Shown: positions 20,001 to 30,190 of the stretch, piece by piece
How the letters are laid out: each line of letters opens with the position of its first letter
Numbering within the stretch: the stretch's first letter is position 1
Origin: Macrotis lagotis
Taxonomy: Eukaryota; Chordata; Mammalia; Peramelemorphia; Peramelidae
Assembly: GCF_037893015.1 (NCBI RefSeq)
Contig: NC_133660.1
Coordinates: forward strand, 281,667,067-281,731,066
Direction: 5' to 3'
DNA: 64,000 bases
Translations under genes and position numbers: made by a program
Notes under the pieces: generated by a model
Seen by the model: the letters and a program-made list of their open reading frames with translations, nothing else
What the model was told of the DNA's origin: nothing
Database searches by the model: none

Positions 20001-22668
20001 GAAAGTGAGGACCACAGAGATGGAATCCAGGACCTCTGCCTCCTGGACGGGAGAGCGGAGTTCCTCCTGCATCCTCGCCCTTCATGTGAACACAGATGCT
20101 GACACTCAAGCCAGATACATTTCTGAGCTGACCCCCTGTCATGAGGTCACACAGACGGATAGGCCCCCCAACCTGGGCCAGAAACTGCCCCCTCACATCC
20201 TTCATCCTTCAGTCTCCCTCCTGGTACCTCCTTTCCTTTCCAACCAATACCCGAGGGGCTGCCAGATGCCCACCCCACCTGGGTCAGGGCCCCCTCCACC
20301 TCACCCTCTCTCTGGGTCACTCTCTTGCCCACAGGGGACTCGTGGGGGATGCTGGCTTGTCTGTGCACTGTGCTCTGGCACCTCCCAGCCGTTCCAGCCC
20401 TCAACCGAACAGGGGATCCAGGGCCTGGCCCCTCCATCCAGAAAACCTATGACCTCACTCGCTACCTGGAGCATCAGCTCCGCAGCCTGGCTGGGACCTA
20501 TGTGAGTATCTGGGGGCACCTTGGTGCGGCCAGGGGGAGAGAGGTGATGGGCCCCCTGTTGCCTGGCCTTTCTCCTTCTCCCCTTGGCTTCCCCCTCCCT
20601 TCCCCATTCCCGGCCCCAGGACTAGGCATGTGGGCAGGACTGCCCCACTGGCTGCCAGCCCAGCAGCCCGCCCTCCTCCCCCTGGGGGCTGGGGAAGTCT
20701 CTTCTGTTTACATCGTGTTGTGGTGTCTCTTGCCCGGGTGGGGCCCTGGGTGGGGGCGGCCCCCACCTCACACTCCTGTGTCCTGGCTCGCCCCGGCCTC
20801 TGAACACAGGGCCCCTGCAGTCTAGGCCTCCCCTCTGTCTGACCTCCCCCATCCCAGTTGAGTCTCTTGGGGGGGGTCACATGGTGAGGGGACCAGTAGG
20901 GAACCCAGATTGTTGGTGGGTACCCCCAGGGATTCTTTTGGAGGAGCCCAGGAGCAGCAATGGGCCTGAGGATAAGGTGGTGCTGGAGGGAACTGGCCCC
21001 CTCTCCCCTTGTTCCTCCCCACACCCCATCCCCTGCTCCAGAGCCAGGGAAGGGAAGGGGAGGAGGGTGGAGGGGGAGCTGGCTCAGGCCCCAGGATACA
21101 CCGAGGAAATTAGTTTGTCTCTGAGCTTGTCAGCGTGTGAACCTCCCCCTGGGCCCTTGCCTGTCCCAGGCCTCGCCCCCCTCCTTACCACCACTTCCCT
21201 GCCCCCTTCCCCTGGGCCCCTGGACCTACCCCCAGTTGGCAACAGCTCTGGTCCCATCTCCTCTCTCCTGTGCTACCACCCTGTCCTCTCCCCCCCCACC
21301 CCATCCCCTGGCACTCATTTGGGATGTTGGGAAAAGGGGCTCTGCTCTCTGCCTTCTCCCTGCTTTGACTGGAAAAGCCAGAGCCACTGGGGAGGGGGAG
21401 AACTGGGCACCCCAGGAGACAGAGGAGGCACCCAGGGGGGACCCTGATGGGTTTATTCTCTTCTGTCTTGCTTTCTACAGGCGCTACCTTCTCCTGAAAA
21501 GCCTGTGCTTGCCTCTGCTGCCCCTTTAGCTCTCGACCTATTTCTCGCCTCCCTTTGGCTGCCAAACTTCTCCAAGGAGTGGTCTACACCCCCTGTCTCC
21601 ACTTCCTCTCCACCCACTCACTCCTTAACCCCCTGCGATCTGACTTCCCCTCTGCTGACTCCGTTCTCTCTGAGGTCAGCCAGGATCTCCTTCTTGCCCA
21701 GGCAAGGCTTGCTGCTCAGCCTCCGCCTGCCCGCCTCGTCTGGGTGGATTCGGCCCAGGTGCTCGAGAGTCCCCTTCTGGAAGCTTCTCCCTTGGCTTGG
21801 GAACTCTCCCGGGCCTTCTCCCTCTCCTCGCACTCCTCCTGCTGCTTTCCATGGTTGATCTTCCTTCCTCCCCACATCTGTGGGCTTTTCCCCAAGACTC
21901 AGCCAATCATTCAACAAATATTTACTAAGCATCTACCATGTGTAAAGGCCTCTGCTTTCTGTTCTCTGCACACGCCTCCCTGGAGAGCTCCCCCATTGCT
22001 AATGTTTTGACTATGGCCTTGGTGTGGAGGACATGAAGGGGGCCCTCCCCTCCCTAGCAGAACAGGAAGTGCCTCAGTCGGGGTGGGGGGCACTAGCCCA
22101 GGGTCAAAGGGGGCAGGCAGTGAGGGGGGCATCCCCTCTGAGAGCCCGCCCGATCGCCCTCTCCCTCCCACAGCTGAACTACCTGGGCCCCCCCTTCAAC
22201 GAGCCTGACTTCAACCCACCCAGGCTGAGCTCGGAGGCCCTGCCTAGTGCCACGGTGGACTTCGACGTGTGGCGGAGCCTCAACGACCGTCTGCGACTGG
22301 CTCAGAACTATCAGGCCTACAGCCACCTGCTCTGCTACCTGCGGGGCCTGGACCGCCACGCTGCCACGGCTGAGCTGCGCCGCAGCCTGGCCCACTTCTG
22401 CACCAGCCTTCAGGGCCTGCTGGGCAGCATCGCAGGGGTCATGGCCGCCCTGGGCTACCCGCTGCCCCCTCAAGGGGCCGAGCCTGCCTGGGCCCCCAGC
22501 CCTTCCCACAGTGACTTCCTCCAGAAGATGGATGACTTCTGGCTGCTGAAGGAGCTACAGACCTGGCTGTGGCGATCGGCCAAAGACTTCAACCGGCTCA
22601 AGAAGAAGATGCAGTCCTCGGCCGCGGCGGTCACCCTGCGCCTGGAGGCCCCTGCTTCTGACCTCTGA
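14893..22668 (+). CDS. CLCF1: Cardiotrophin-like cytokine factor 1 (3 coding exons)
   Basis: Secreted four-helix cytokine of the IL-6/CNTF family; in mammals it pairs with CRLF1 and signals through CNTFR, LIFR and gp130 to JAK/STAT3. Joining 14893-14908, 20335-20501 and 22174-22668 (all GT-AG) gives 225 residues, the length I recall for human CLCF1, with near-identical stretches such as 'GLLGSIAGVMAALGYPLP'. Residues 1-27 are a signal peptide (hydrophobic MLACLCTVLW, A27 end); N29-R-T is an N-glycosylation sequon. W94 matches the family's gp130-contact tryptophan, and F176-L-Q-K179 is the LIFR-binding FXXK motif at the start of helix D. A short loop after YPLP (about 158) is two residues shorter than human and the C-terminus two longer. 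The start is fixed by the conserved MDLRAG exon in a good context (ccccATGG). The frame is intact. Confidence 0.97.
16745..16860 (+). mobile_element. MIR
   Basis: MIR core on the + strand: 'gtgaattctagctctc', then 'tctcagtttcttcctctgta' and 'aaaatgagggggtggggact'. Ancient. Confidence 0.65.
17036..17087. repeat. (CA)n microsatellite
   Basis: About 25 uninterrupted CA units in CLCF1 intron 1, likely polymorphic. Confidence 0.95.
17945..17953 (+). promoter_or_regulatory. STAT-type palindrome TTCCTGGAA
   Basis: Perfect TTCNNNGAA spacing in CLCF1 intron 1, next to a C19 homopolymer and followed by 'ggttagtttcaggaaccg' and 'tttgtttattcaaagg' (forkhead-like). Since CLCF1 signals through STAT3, autoregulation is conceivable but purely inferred. 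Confidence 0.3.
18275..18420 (-). mobile_element. MIR
   Basis: Reverse-strand MIR: 'cactttacaaataaggaaac', 'tgaggatctgagaagttggg', and head 'agcgttctatccactctctt'. Confidence 0.65.
18945..19055 (-). mobile_element. MIR fragment
   Basis: Reverse-strand core: 'ggaggaaactgaggctagag', 'aaagtgacttatccaaggtc', 'gggcagagttggac'. Confidence 0.6.
19195..19425. repeat. Degenerate CCTAACC-rich, telomere-like stretch
   Basis: Repeated CCCTAA-type words: 'cagccctaaccacaa', 'tcctaaccctaaacc', 'acccctaaccctgaccc', 'accccaaacccaaaccc', 'aaccaaccctaatcc'. It resembles an eroded interstitial (CCCTAA)n tract but is too degenerate to be certain. Confidence 0.5.
20335..20501 (+). CDS. CLCF1: CLCF1 coding exon 2
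   Basis: Acceptor 'tcttgcccacag|GG', donor 'TAT|gtgagt'. Encodes residues 6-61: the rest of the signal peptide, the N-glycosylation site and helix A ('TYDLTRYLEHQLRSLAGTY'). Confidence 0.97.
20502..22173 (+). other. CLCF1: CLCF1 intron 2
   Basis: A 1672-bp phase-0 intron. Its 3' half contains an L2-like piece (about 21500-21700) and an L2/MIR-like 3' tail at 21895-21950. No additional exon is recognised. Confidence 0.9.
21500..21700 (+). mobile_element. LINE-2-like fragment
   Basis: 'aaggagtggtctacaccccc', 'tccacttcctctccacccac', 'tcactccttaacccc' matches the order of a coding segment of L2 as I remember it. Old and decayed. Confidence 0.5.
22174..22668 (+). CDS. CLCF1: CLCF1 coding exon 3
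   Basis: Acceptor 'ctccctcccacag|CTG'; encodes residues 62-225 and TGA (22666-22668). Covers helices B-D including W94 and the F176-K179 FXXK motif. Confidence 0.97.
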   Translation: MNYLGPPFNEPDFNPPRLSSEALPSATVDFDVWRSLNDRLRLAQNYQAYSHLLCYLRGLDRHAATAELRRSLAHFCTSLQGLLGSIAGVMAALGYPLPPQGAEPAWAPSPSHSDFLQKMDDFWLLKELQTWLWRSAKDFNRLKKKMQSSAAAVTLRLEAPASDL

Positions 22669-22747
22669 CCTCTCTTCTCCGCCTTTGCAATGAGCTTCCC
22701 GCCCCAGGGGCTTCTGAGCTCCCCCCTATTCTCACGGAGAGTGATGC

Positions 22748-22753
22748 AATAAA
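22748..22753 (+). terminator. CLCF1: Proximal poly(A) signal AATAAA
   Basis: Canonical hexamer 80 nt after the CLCF1 stop. Use of this site would remove the downstream AU-rich cluster. Confidence 0.7.
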
Positions 22754-23310
22754 GCCCCCCCCTCAGGGAGCCCAGGCCTAGGTAGGGGAGTGGATGGTCC
22801 TCAAGCTCTGGGTTCCCACCTTCCCAGTCTGGCTTTCGGGAAGCAACACAGTCAGACAGGGAAGATGAGGCTCACTGCTCGATATGCCTTACAGAGTGAA
22901 GCCTCCTGGCTAGCCCTACTCTCCCATCTCTTCACCTTAAGCCACCCTCCACTTCCAATTTTGGGGAAATGTGGTGACCCTGGGACCAAAGCAGAAAGAG
23001 GCAGGAATTCCAAAACAGAAGTGGTGGGAGAAGGCAGGCCCCTGGGGACAGAGACCTCTCACCAAGAGCCACAGTGATGCCAGACATGTCGTATCAATAA
23101 CCTTGCCTCACACTTCTCCTTCACGTCATGGTGGCTTCCCCATCCCTCCGCACCCTGCCCAGCCCCAGTGGGACAGTCACAGTCACAGAATTTCCTAAAA
23201 GTTTACATTGTTGAGGACGGTAGCATTTTGGGGAGGAGGAAAGGGCGGTTCCCTTAGGGCCGGCCCCCCCCACCCCCATCCACTCACGACTCTCAGTTTG
23301 TTTGTATTAA

Positions 23311-23352
23311 TATTTATTTATTTGGAGACGTTATTTATTAGATGGTATTTAT
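23311..23352 (+). promoter_or_regulatory. CLCF1: AU-rich element cluster in CLCF1 3' UTR
   Basis: Overlapping AUUUA pentamers (TATTTATTTATTT at 23311-23323), the nonamer TTATTTATT (23331-23339) and a further ATTTA near 23347. This is the pattern bound by TTP/HuR family proteins and implies a short-lived, inducible mRNA. Confidence 0.75.
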
Positions 23353-23379
23353 TGCAGAATTTCTATTCTTGTATTAACA

Positions 23380-23385
23380 AATAAA
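23380..23385 (+). terminator. CLCF1: Distal poly(A) signal AATAAA
   Basis: Canonical hexamer 28 nt after the AU-rich cluster; probably the main CLCF1 3' end. Confidence 0.8.
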
Positions 23386-23454
23386 ATGCTTTCCCCAGAA
23401 CCTTCCCTGCCTCATCTCATCTCTCCTTTTCCCTGGCCGTCTTCCCTCTTGGTT

Positions 23455-23692
23455 CTCTGTTCACTCCTTTCTGACTCTTTGTGACCTAATTGGGGTTTTC
23501 TTGACAAATATCCTAGAGTGGTTTGTCATTTCCTTCTCCAGTTTGTTTTATAGATGAGGAAACCAAGGCAAACAGAGTGAAGTGACTCGCCTAGGGTCAC
23601 AGGGCTAAAGAAGGGTCTGAGACCAGATTTGAACTCAGGGAGATGAATCTTCCCGACTCCAGGTCTGGTATTCCAGGCACAGTGGCACCCTT
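23455..23692 (-). mobile_element. MAR1-like marsupial SINE
   Basis: Reverse-strand copy with 3' unit ('attggggttttcttgacaaa', 'gtttgtcatttccttctcca') followed by the CORE and a degraded head ('ccaggcacagtggcaccc'). Confidence 0.8.
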
Positions 23693-24084
23693 CGGTACCT
23701 TCTTGGTCCTCTAAGTCTGTCGAGAAGGCTTGGGATACCATCCAGGGCTCAGGAAGCTTGGAATGGAAAGGGGGGGAGAACAGAAATCATGATCTGAAGT
23801 TTGGGAAATATTGGGGGAGGGAGCTAGACTCCCCTTCCTCTGACCCTGAGGTGAAATGCACATTCATTGAGCATCACTGAACAAGGTGCTGGCTGAGATC
23901 AAACATTTTCGGTGAGCCACAGTCCCCCCCTCTTCCCCCCCCCCCCATGGAACTTAAAAGGAGAATGAGGGATGAGGCACAGGATATAACATCAGAGAAG
24001 TGGGAGAGGGACACAGAAGGAAGAGAGCCCAGGTGTGCTCAGGGGAGGGTAGCAGAGGCCTATGGCAAGAAATACAAAAGACTG

Positions 24085-24220
24085 AAGCAGAACCTAATAC
24101 GCTACCTGTGACCTTGAGGAAAGTCTCCTAATTCTTCTGTGCCTCAATTTCCCCATCTGGAAAGAGAGGGAGTTGAACTAGCTGGTGATGAGGGACCTCC
24201 CCCCTCTAACACTGTAAGGT
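24085..24220 (+). mobile_element. MIR
   Basis: 'ctgtgaccttgaggaaagtc', 'gcctcaatttccccatctgg', 'agggagttgaactagctggt' follow the MIR order. Confidence 0.6.
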
Positions 24221-24544
24221 GATGCCACACTGGGGAGATATCAGAATTCCAGACAAAGGAGTCTGAATTTGCTTCCGGAGGGAGCCACGGGGGATGTGGA
24301 AGTTGAGGAGTGGAGTGAGCATTAGGAGGATTATTTTGGCAGTTGTAGAAAGCATGGCTTGGAGACATAAATGGAGATGGGAAGACATGAAAGGCTTGCT
24401 ACTGCAATAGGTCAGATGAATGGGATTGGGGGCCTACAGACCAAGGTGGCAGCCATGAGGAACACCTGCCAGGGATGCCACTGAGAAAGAACAGGCAAGA
24501 CTTGGTGGGGTGCCCGGGATGTTGCCATGGGGAGAAATGAGAGG

Positions 24545-24655
24545 CGGGGCAGCTAGGTGATGTAGCAGATAGAGCACTGTCCTTGGAGTCAGGGGAACCC
24601 GAGTTGAAATTTGGCCTCATATACTTGCTGGCTGTATGACCCTGGGCAAAGGGAG
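24545..24655 (+). mobile_element. SINE, 3'-truncated or decayed
   Basis: Head 'ggggcagctaggtgatgtag' through 'gaccctgggcaaaggg'; the usual tail is missing. Confidence 0.75.
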
Positions 24656-24689
24656 GATCCCCAAGGGGCATTAGGGGGGGATGACACCA

Positions 24690-24762
24690 ATTGCTGAGAG
24701 AGCAAGATAGACAGACAGAGACAGAGAAAGAGAGACAGACAGACAGACAGAGAGAGAGAGCA
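24690..24762. repeat. (GACA)/(GA)-rich simple repeat
   Basis: 'agacagacagacagacagag' preceded and followed by GA-rich sequence, inside the antisense L2. Confidence 0.85.
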
Positions 24763-25839
24763 GGCTATGTCGAGATGGAGGTAGCAAGGGGACGTCCAAG
24801 GGAAGGTGTCCCCTGGGCAGAGGAGATACACATCACCAGCTCAGAGAGATTTTGTTTTGAGAGACATCTGTACAAAGGCAGTAGTTGATGATAAGGGAAG
24901 GAGTGAGGTTGCCAAGGGTAAAAGAAGAATGCAGAAACAGAAGGGAAGAAGGCCAAGGACAAAACTTTGGGGAACACCCATCTACAGGGACTGGGAAGAG
25001 GAGGGCGAGCCAGCAACGGAGACTGAGTAGCTAGTTACCATGGAGGAGAAAATCCAAGGGAGTGCGGTGTCCCTGAAACCAAGGGAGGAGCAACTATCCT
25101 GGAGGGAGAGGAGAGGATCAACCATCACAGGTACTTTCCAGAGGGCAAGGAGAACGAGCTTCACAAGAAAAGATAGCTGGAAGAGGAGAGCTGAATGCAT
25201 ATGGTTGGGGAGAGGAGAGACAGAGAGTGTAGATAGGCACCAGGGGGAGACAAAGTTGGTCCTGGAGGAGAAACTGGCCACTGAGCCCAATTTTACTTCT
25301 TCTGTTCCCCATCTGCTTCTGTAGGGTTTGGGACCAGCCCACTAGTGGCCTCCATGGCTTATAAACCTGACCTAGAGAGAAGAATGGGGTAGCAGCGCTG
25401 GGGAAGAAACCTTGGTGTCTGCGGTCAAGGCTCTCGGTCTTTCCTTTCCACACGTACATACAGATACGGAATACAGAACAGCTGAAGGCAGTGGTGGAGG
25501 CATGGTCCAAGTCACACCCTGTATTCTCATAAGGTGTTTTTCTCCCAGGGTAGGTCTTCAAAGCCCTGTCCCAACTGCTATCTTTGCCATTCTGCTAAGT
25601 GCCCCTGCCAGGTTGGCGAGGCAGGTATGAGCATTCTTTTTTAACTCGAGACTAAAAAGAAGCTAAGTGATTTGCCTACTGTCTTACAGTACATTACGAA
25701 GCAGGACTAGAAAGGTAAGAGTCCCATGTGGGGATGGGGGATTACTGTTTGAGCTAGGGGGGCTCCTTTCTCCTTTGGCATTCAAGCTTCTGACCTCTTC
25801 CCTCATCCCAGGTTGCTCTCCAGAACTGCTATCGCACCT

Positions 25840-27212
25840 TCTCAGGCTCATTCTTTGGACCTCTTTGCAGCCTTGAACACAGTCCATCACCTTTTCCTAG
25901 ATGTTCCTTCTGTACTGTGGTACTCTTCTGATTTCCTCCTACTTGTCTGACCGCCTCCCCCCAGAAAATACCTCCCAGCCGCTGGCACCCTCAAAAGTCT
26001 CCCCTGTGGCCTCTTTTCTTCTTCCTATATACTACCACCATTGGGGATCTTATCGACTCCTGAGGATTCACTGGTCTCCCTGAAGATGATTCCTAGCCCA
26101 TTCTCCCTCCCAAGGCCCAACCCTACTTCACAAACGGCCTCAAACTTGGGACTTCTCACACCGGATGTCTCAAACTCTTGTCAACATGCCCAAATCATAG
26201 CTTCTCTTTCTCCAAAAACCCTCATCCCCTTCCCAACTTTCTTACTATGTTAAGGCCGCCACCATCTTCCTAGTCATCCAGGCTTGTGGCTTCGGGATCA
26301 TCCTCTACTCTTCACTCTCTCCCACTCCATATATTCAATATAATGGGGGTTTTTTTTTAAGATTTTTGCAAGGCAAATGGGGTTAAGTGGCTTGCCCAAG
26401 GCCACACAGCTAGGCCATTATTAAGTGTCTGAGACCGGATTTGAATCCAGATACTCCTAACTCCAGGGCCAGTGCTCTATCCACTGTGCCACCTAGCCAC
26501 CCCTATTCAATATAATGTTGAACTGATCTTTTCTATCTTCCCAATATCTCAGGCTTATAGTCTTCTCTCCACCCATGCAGCCAGCCCTGTACAGACCCTC
26601 ACCATCTCTTTTCTAGACTACTTCTGATTAGTCTTAGTCCCAAGCTGCTTCCCCCTCCATTCCAGCCTTCATCGGGCTCCCAAAGTAAGCGTCCTAAAAT
26701 GCAGACAGGAGGACATCACTCTCCTATTCAGTAAACTCTATTGGTTCTTCATTCCCCCCAGGATCTACCATAGAAGCCTGCTTGGCATCTAAAGCCCTTC
26801 CCAGCCTGTCTGCTGCCTATCTTTCCAACCCTCTTAGACTTAGGTCTTCTCTGCAAACTTCAGAGATCACTATCCTTGGCCTCCAGCTGTCCCTCACACA
26901 AGGCACCCATGCATATCCACTTCCCTGAAATGCTCCCCTCCCTCTCCTCTGGCTCCAAATTGCCCAGGCTTCCATCAGAACAGCTCCAATCCCACCTTTC
27001 AGATTTTCTTGCCCACTTCCCCTCTCCCCCCTCCCTGAGGTTTCCCTCCAACACCTGGTCCTTTTGCCCTGTGTAGGTCTCGTGAGTGCCCAGCTCTTTT
27101 TCTGCTGTCTCTCCTATTAGATCACAAGCACCTTGAGAGCAGGGGCTGGGTTTTACCTTTATCTGTATCCAAGCACTTGGGCATACATATAGTAAATGTT
27201 TAATGATGATGG
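25840..27212 (+). mobile_element. LINE-2, long degraded copy
   Basis: Order matches L2 from the RT region to the 3' end: 'ttggacctctttgcagcctt', 'ctcctacttgtctgaccgcc', 'tctcaaactcttgtcaacat', 'ctattggttcttcattcccc', 'tctattagatc'-like 'ctcctattagatcacaagca', and 'atatagtaaatgtttaatga'. A SINE with a perfect target duplication sits at 26346-26503. The frame is lost. Confidence 0.8.
26346..26503 (-). mobile_element. Young SINE with perfect 14-bp target duplication
   Basis: Complete reverse-strand copy; tattcaatataatg flanks it at 26332-26345 and 26504-26517 with no mismatch, inside the older L2. Confidence 0.95.
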
Positions 27213-27221
27213 TGATGTTGA

Positions 27222-27471
27222 TGTTTCTCCTTCATTCTTGAAAAAGGCCATAATAGCAGGAAGGTGAGTGGGGGCGGGGCGGGGCTAAGTCCCCAGCCTC
27301 ACTTTCTTCTCCAGACTCATCTGGGCCCAGTGGTCAGATATGGGTCAGGACATCTGGACATGACTCTGGAAGAGAGGCAATGAGGTTTAAGTGACCTGCC
27401 CAAGGCCACACAGCCAATAAGTGTCTGAGACTGGATTCAAACTCCAAGGCACTGCACCACCTAGCTGCCCC
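27222..27471 (-). mobile_element. Longer SINE variant with extra module
   Basis: CORE-type body with a truncated middle (27375-27471) joined to a module (27222-27374) with 'gggcccagtggtcagatatg', shared with 9512-9690. Suggests one composite SINE family. Confidence 0.65.
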
Positions 27472-27514
27472 TTTTAATAAAGGCTTGGAGGGCTGTTGAC
27501 TTCAGACTTTTCTT

Positions 27515-27615
27515 CCTCTAGGACTCACTTTCTCCATCTGTAAAATGAGAGGGTTGGATTAAATGACCTAAGAATTCCCTTCCAATTAGATGCCCAAATC
27601 CTATGACTTCTGAGA
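27515..27615 (+). mobile_element. MIR 3' half
   Basis: 'actttctccatctgtaaaat', 'gagagggttggattaaatga', 'cccttccaattagatgcc'. Confidence 0.6.
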
Positions 27616-28059
27616 CCCCTTCCAACTTTAGAGCTTTGATTTCATGACTTTAATGTCTAGGTTTCATTGCATTGGACCATATTAGCCGGTGTGTGCCAGG
27701 CCCAGATGGAGGGCCAACATAGAAAAGGAAGGTCTGTTTTAGCAAAAGAGAAGGAATAGCTCCTTTTGTATGGAGTTGGTACTTAATGTCATTTGTCCAA
27801 CTGAACTTTCAACGTGGCTTGAACTCCACTCCCTCATCCTTGCTCATCTTAAACCCTCTCCTCAGCTTAAACAGAGGAAAATTAGAGGAGAGTGAGCATG
27901 GGAGTAGATGAACACCCTGGGACAAACCTCTGTCCCTGACCAGGGTGACTTCTTCCAGGGATGAAGGCACTACAGACTTCTAAAGTCAGGAAAAGGCAGG
28001 CTTGGGGCCAAGATAAGTCTCCCTCACTCTCCCTAATTCCTCAACTATCCCTTTGCCAC

Positions 28060-28610
28060 CTTAGCTGATGCCAATGCCCAGTCAGTCTCTAGTCTGATGC
28101 AGTGTTCCTTCTAATCTCTACAGTGTGCCCTAGCCTGGTTTCCCTTCAGCCTCCACTGATATAGTTGGCATCTTCCAGAAAGCTGAAAAGTTGTGTTCTT
28201 TCAACCTCTAGGATGGCTGGCCTGTGGTCATTCTACACCTAATCCCAAGGAATACAACAACGCGCCTTTCATTCCATCCCTAATGGAGCTCACATAACCT
28301 TGAGTGGCTCCCTATTGCCTTTAGGATCAAGTCCAAAGTCCTCTACTTGCCATTCAGAGGCCCTTCACCATCTGGCACCAAACTCCCTTTCCAGCCTTCT
28401 CTCCTATGACACAGAGTCTCCATTTTAACCAAACCAATCTATTCACTCCACCCCAAAGGAGCCTTGCTCATTCCTTCCACCTGCCCCCTCCCTTCACCAG
28501 TCAGAGAGTCAGCTGAACCCTGATGATGTCTCCTTTAGCTCCAAGAAGTCTGCACCACCTTCCAGATACCCACAGGCTACTTTGCACCATTATTTAACTC
28601 TCAAGTGCCT
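28060..28610 (+). mobile_element. LINE-2 3' fragment
   Basis: 'gagtggctccctattgcctt', 'taggatcaagtccaaagtcc', 'tggcaccaaactccctttcc', 'ggagccttgctcattccttc' follow the L2 order. Confidence 0.7.
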
Positions 28611-28699
28611 GAGAAAGGGAAGGTACTAAGAAATCCTGGTTAGGCCTGCCCATGGCCTAGGCTTATATGTGCTGAGGTGGAAGTAGAAGGGTCTCAGAC

Positions 28700-28854
28700 T
28701 TTTTTTTTTTAGATTTTTGCAAGGCAAATGGGGTTAAGTGGTTTGCTCAAGGTCACACAGCTAGGTCATTATTAAGTATCTGAGGTCGGATTTGAACCCA
28801 GGTCCTCCTGACTCTAGGGCCGGTGTTCTATCCACTACACCACCTAGCTGCTCC
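28700..28854 (-). mobile_element. tRNA-headed CORE-type SINE
   Basis: Complete reverse-strand copy from a T-rich tail ('agatttttgcaaggcaaatg') to 'caccacctagctgctcc'. Confidence 0.9.
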
Positions 28855-30049
28855 AAAGCAGAAGGGTCAAACGAAGTTGTCAAAGAACTTGGGAGACGTT
28901 TATTTCTGGGCAGGAAGAAGCCAATAGATACCGACAATAGAAAGATGGCGGGGGGGGGGGCGCTGAGAGAAAAGGATGACCCGTGTGGCCATCTTCTGGC
29001 CTTTGAGTCCTTTGACTTGAAGCATTAATGTATGTTCTGGGCTGCTTTCCTGTGCTCTGGATTTGAATCTTCCCCACGGGCCTCCCCTTTGGGTCCATTG
29101 ACCCTGAAGGCTGCGCATTCTCTTTTGCTATCTACTTCTCCAGTTTTCCTCCTGCCCCTTTCTCCTCGTTCTCCATCTATGGGCCTGAGTGATCCTCGAT
29201 TTCTTTGGCTTGTTATTATCCAGGGTCTGCCCCCTGCCCTAGCACCAAGAGCCTTCAGCACTCTACCCCTTGCAGCTCCCATGAACATAATCAGCATCTC
29301 TGGGCAAACCATTTTGCAGGGTTCTGTTTGGAGCCCTAGAGTCATTCTCTTGACACACAATCTGCATCTCTAACTGCTTACTGGACATGAGGCAGGATCC
29401 AAAAGGATTGAATTTGGTGTCAAACATAGACCTACTGTCTATGTGACAGTAGACCCGGCAATGAAGCTCTTTGACCCTGTAGAATGAGGGGGTTAGAGCA
29501 GCTAGCCCTCCAAGGAGTGCCACCTGGGGAGGGTAAGAGTAAGTGGATGAGAAGGCCTTGGGGAAGAAATAATTGTGTCCAGGGCTGACAATGTTAGACA
29601 ATTCCATAAATTCTTCCTAGGTGACCCCGATGTATAACGTGAAAGGTAGTGAGTGGGTAAATGACTAGCCTTGAATTCTGGCCATGGTGGCCCCCAAGCT
29701 GTGGAACCCTGGGCTGGTCTCTTCCTCAATTCCCAGCTACAAATATGCATGGGGATGGGAGCCCCACACTAAGGGTTCCTATACTGCTTATCATAGTCCC
29801 TGAGGGTTCCTCCCCAAAGTACAAGGGACAAAGATTTAAAAAATGAAATCTAACACCAGCTCTCAAAGAGTGTACTGTCTTTCCAAGGACATTCTTGACT
29901 AAATTAGAGTATAACCTGAGAAGGAAAGAAGCCTCTACCCGAGGGGGTAGAGATCATAGGGATCAAAGAATTGAATCACTAGTATTAAGATCCCCTGATC
30001 AATCTTAATGAGAGAGGATGGAAGAGTGGCCTCCCCATCTGGCCCTCTT

Positions 30050-30190
30050 CTACTCCTGGTCAGCTGCCTAGAAACCTTAAGACCTTAGGCAAGTCACTGC
30101 AATCCTCTCTGGGCCTTCATTTCCTCCTTTGCAAGAAGGTAGGGTTAGAAGATTCCTAAAGCCCTCCTAACTATAAAACTTCAATGCTTG
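30050..30190 (+). mobile_element. MIR
   Basis: 'gaccttaggcaagtcactgc', 'gggccttcatttcctccttt', 'gtagggttagaagattccta' follow the MIR order. Confidence 0.55.

Larger units (their letters stand above)
16031..20334. other. CLCF1: Remainder of CLCF1 intron 1
   Basis: No further exon is recognised. It holds MIR remnants (16745-16860, 18275-18420, 18945-19055), a CA array, a C19 run (17890-17908), a G12 run (18032-18043), a STAT-like site (17945) and a degenerate telomere-like stretch (19195-19425). Confidence 0.7.
22669..23405 (+). other. CLCF1: CLCF1 3' UTR
   Basis: Runs from the stop codon to just after the distal poly(A) signal at 23380. A proximal AATAAA at 22748 would give a UTR of about 100 nt; only the long form carries the AU-rich elements. 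The exact cleavage points are not known. Confidence 0.75.
24230..25200 (-). mobile_element. LINE-2, antisense, interrupted by a SINE and simple repeat
   Basis: Blocks match reversed L2: 'gggagccacgggggatgtgg', 'gaggattattttggcagttg', 'aaaactttggggaacaccca', 'aaccaagggaggagcaacta'. A SINE (24545-24655) and a GACA/GA-rich tract (24690-24762) interrupt it. Old; no frame survives. Confidence 0.65.

Noticed and set aside
19513-20505. 330-codon + frame running into CLCF1 exon 2
   Set aside because: It covers exon 2 in the wrong frame and has no homologous features; chance openness of GC-rich intron.
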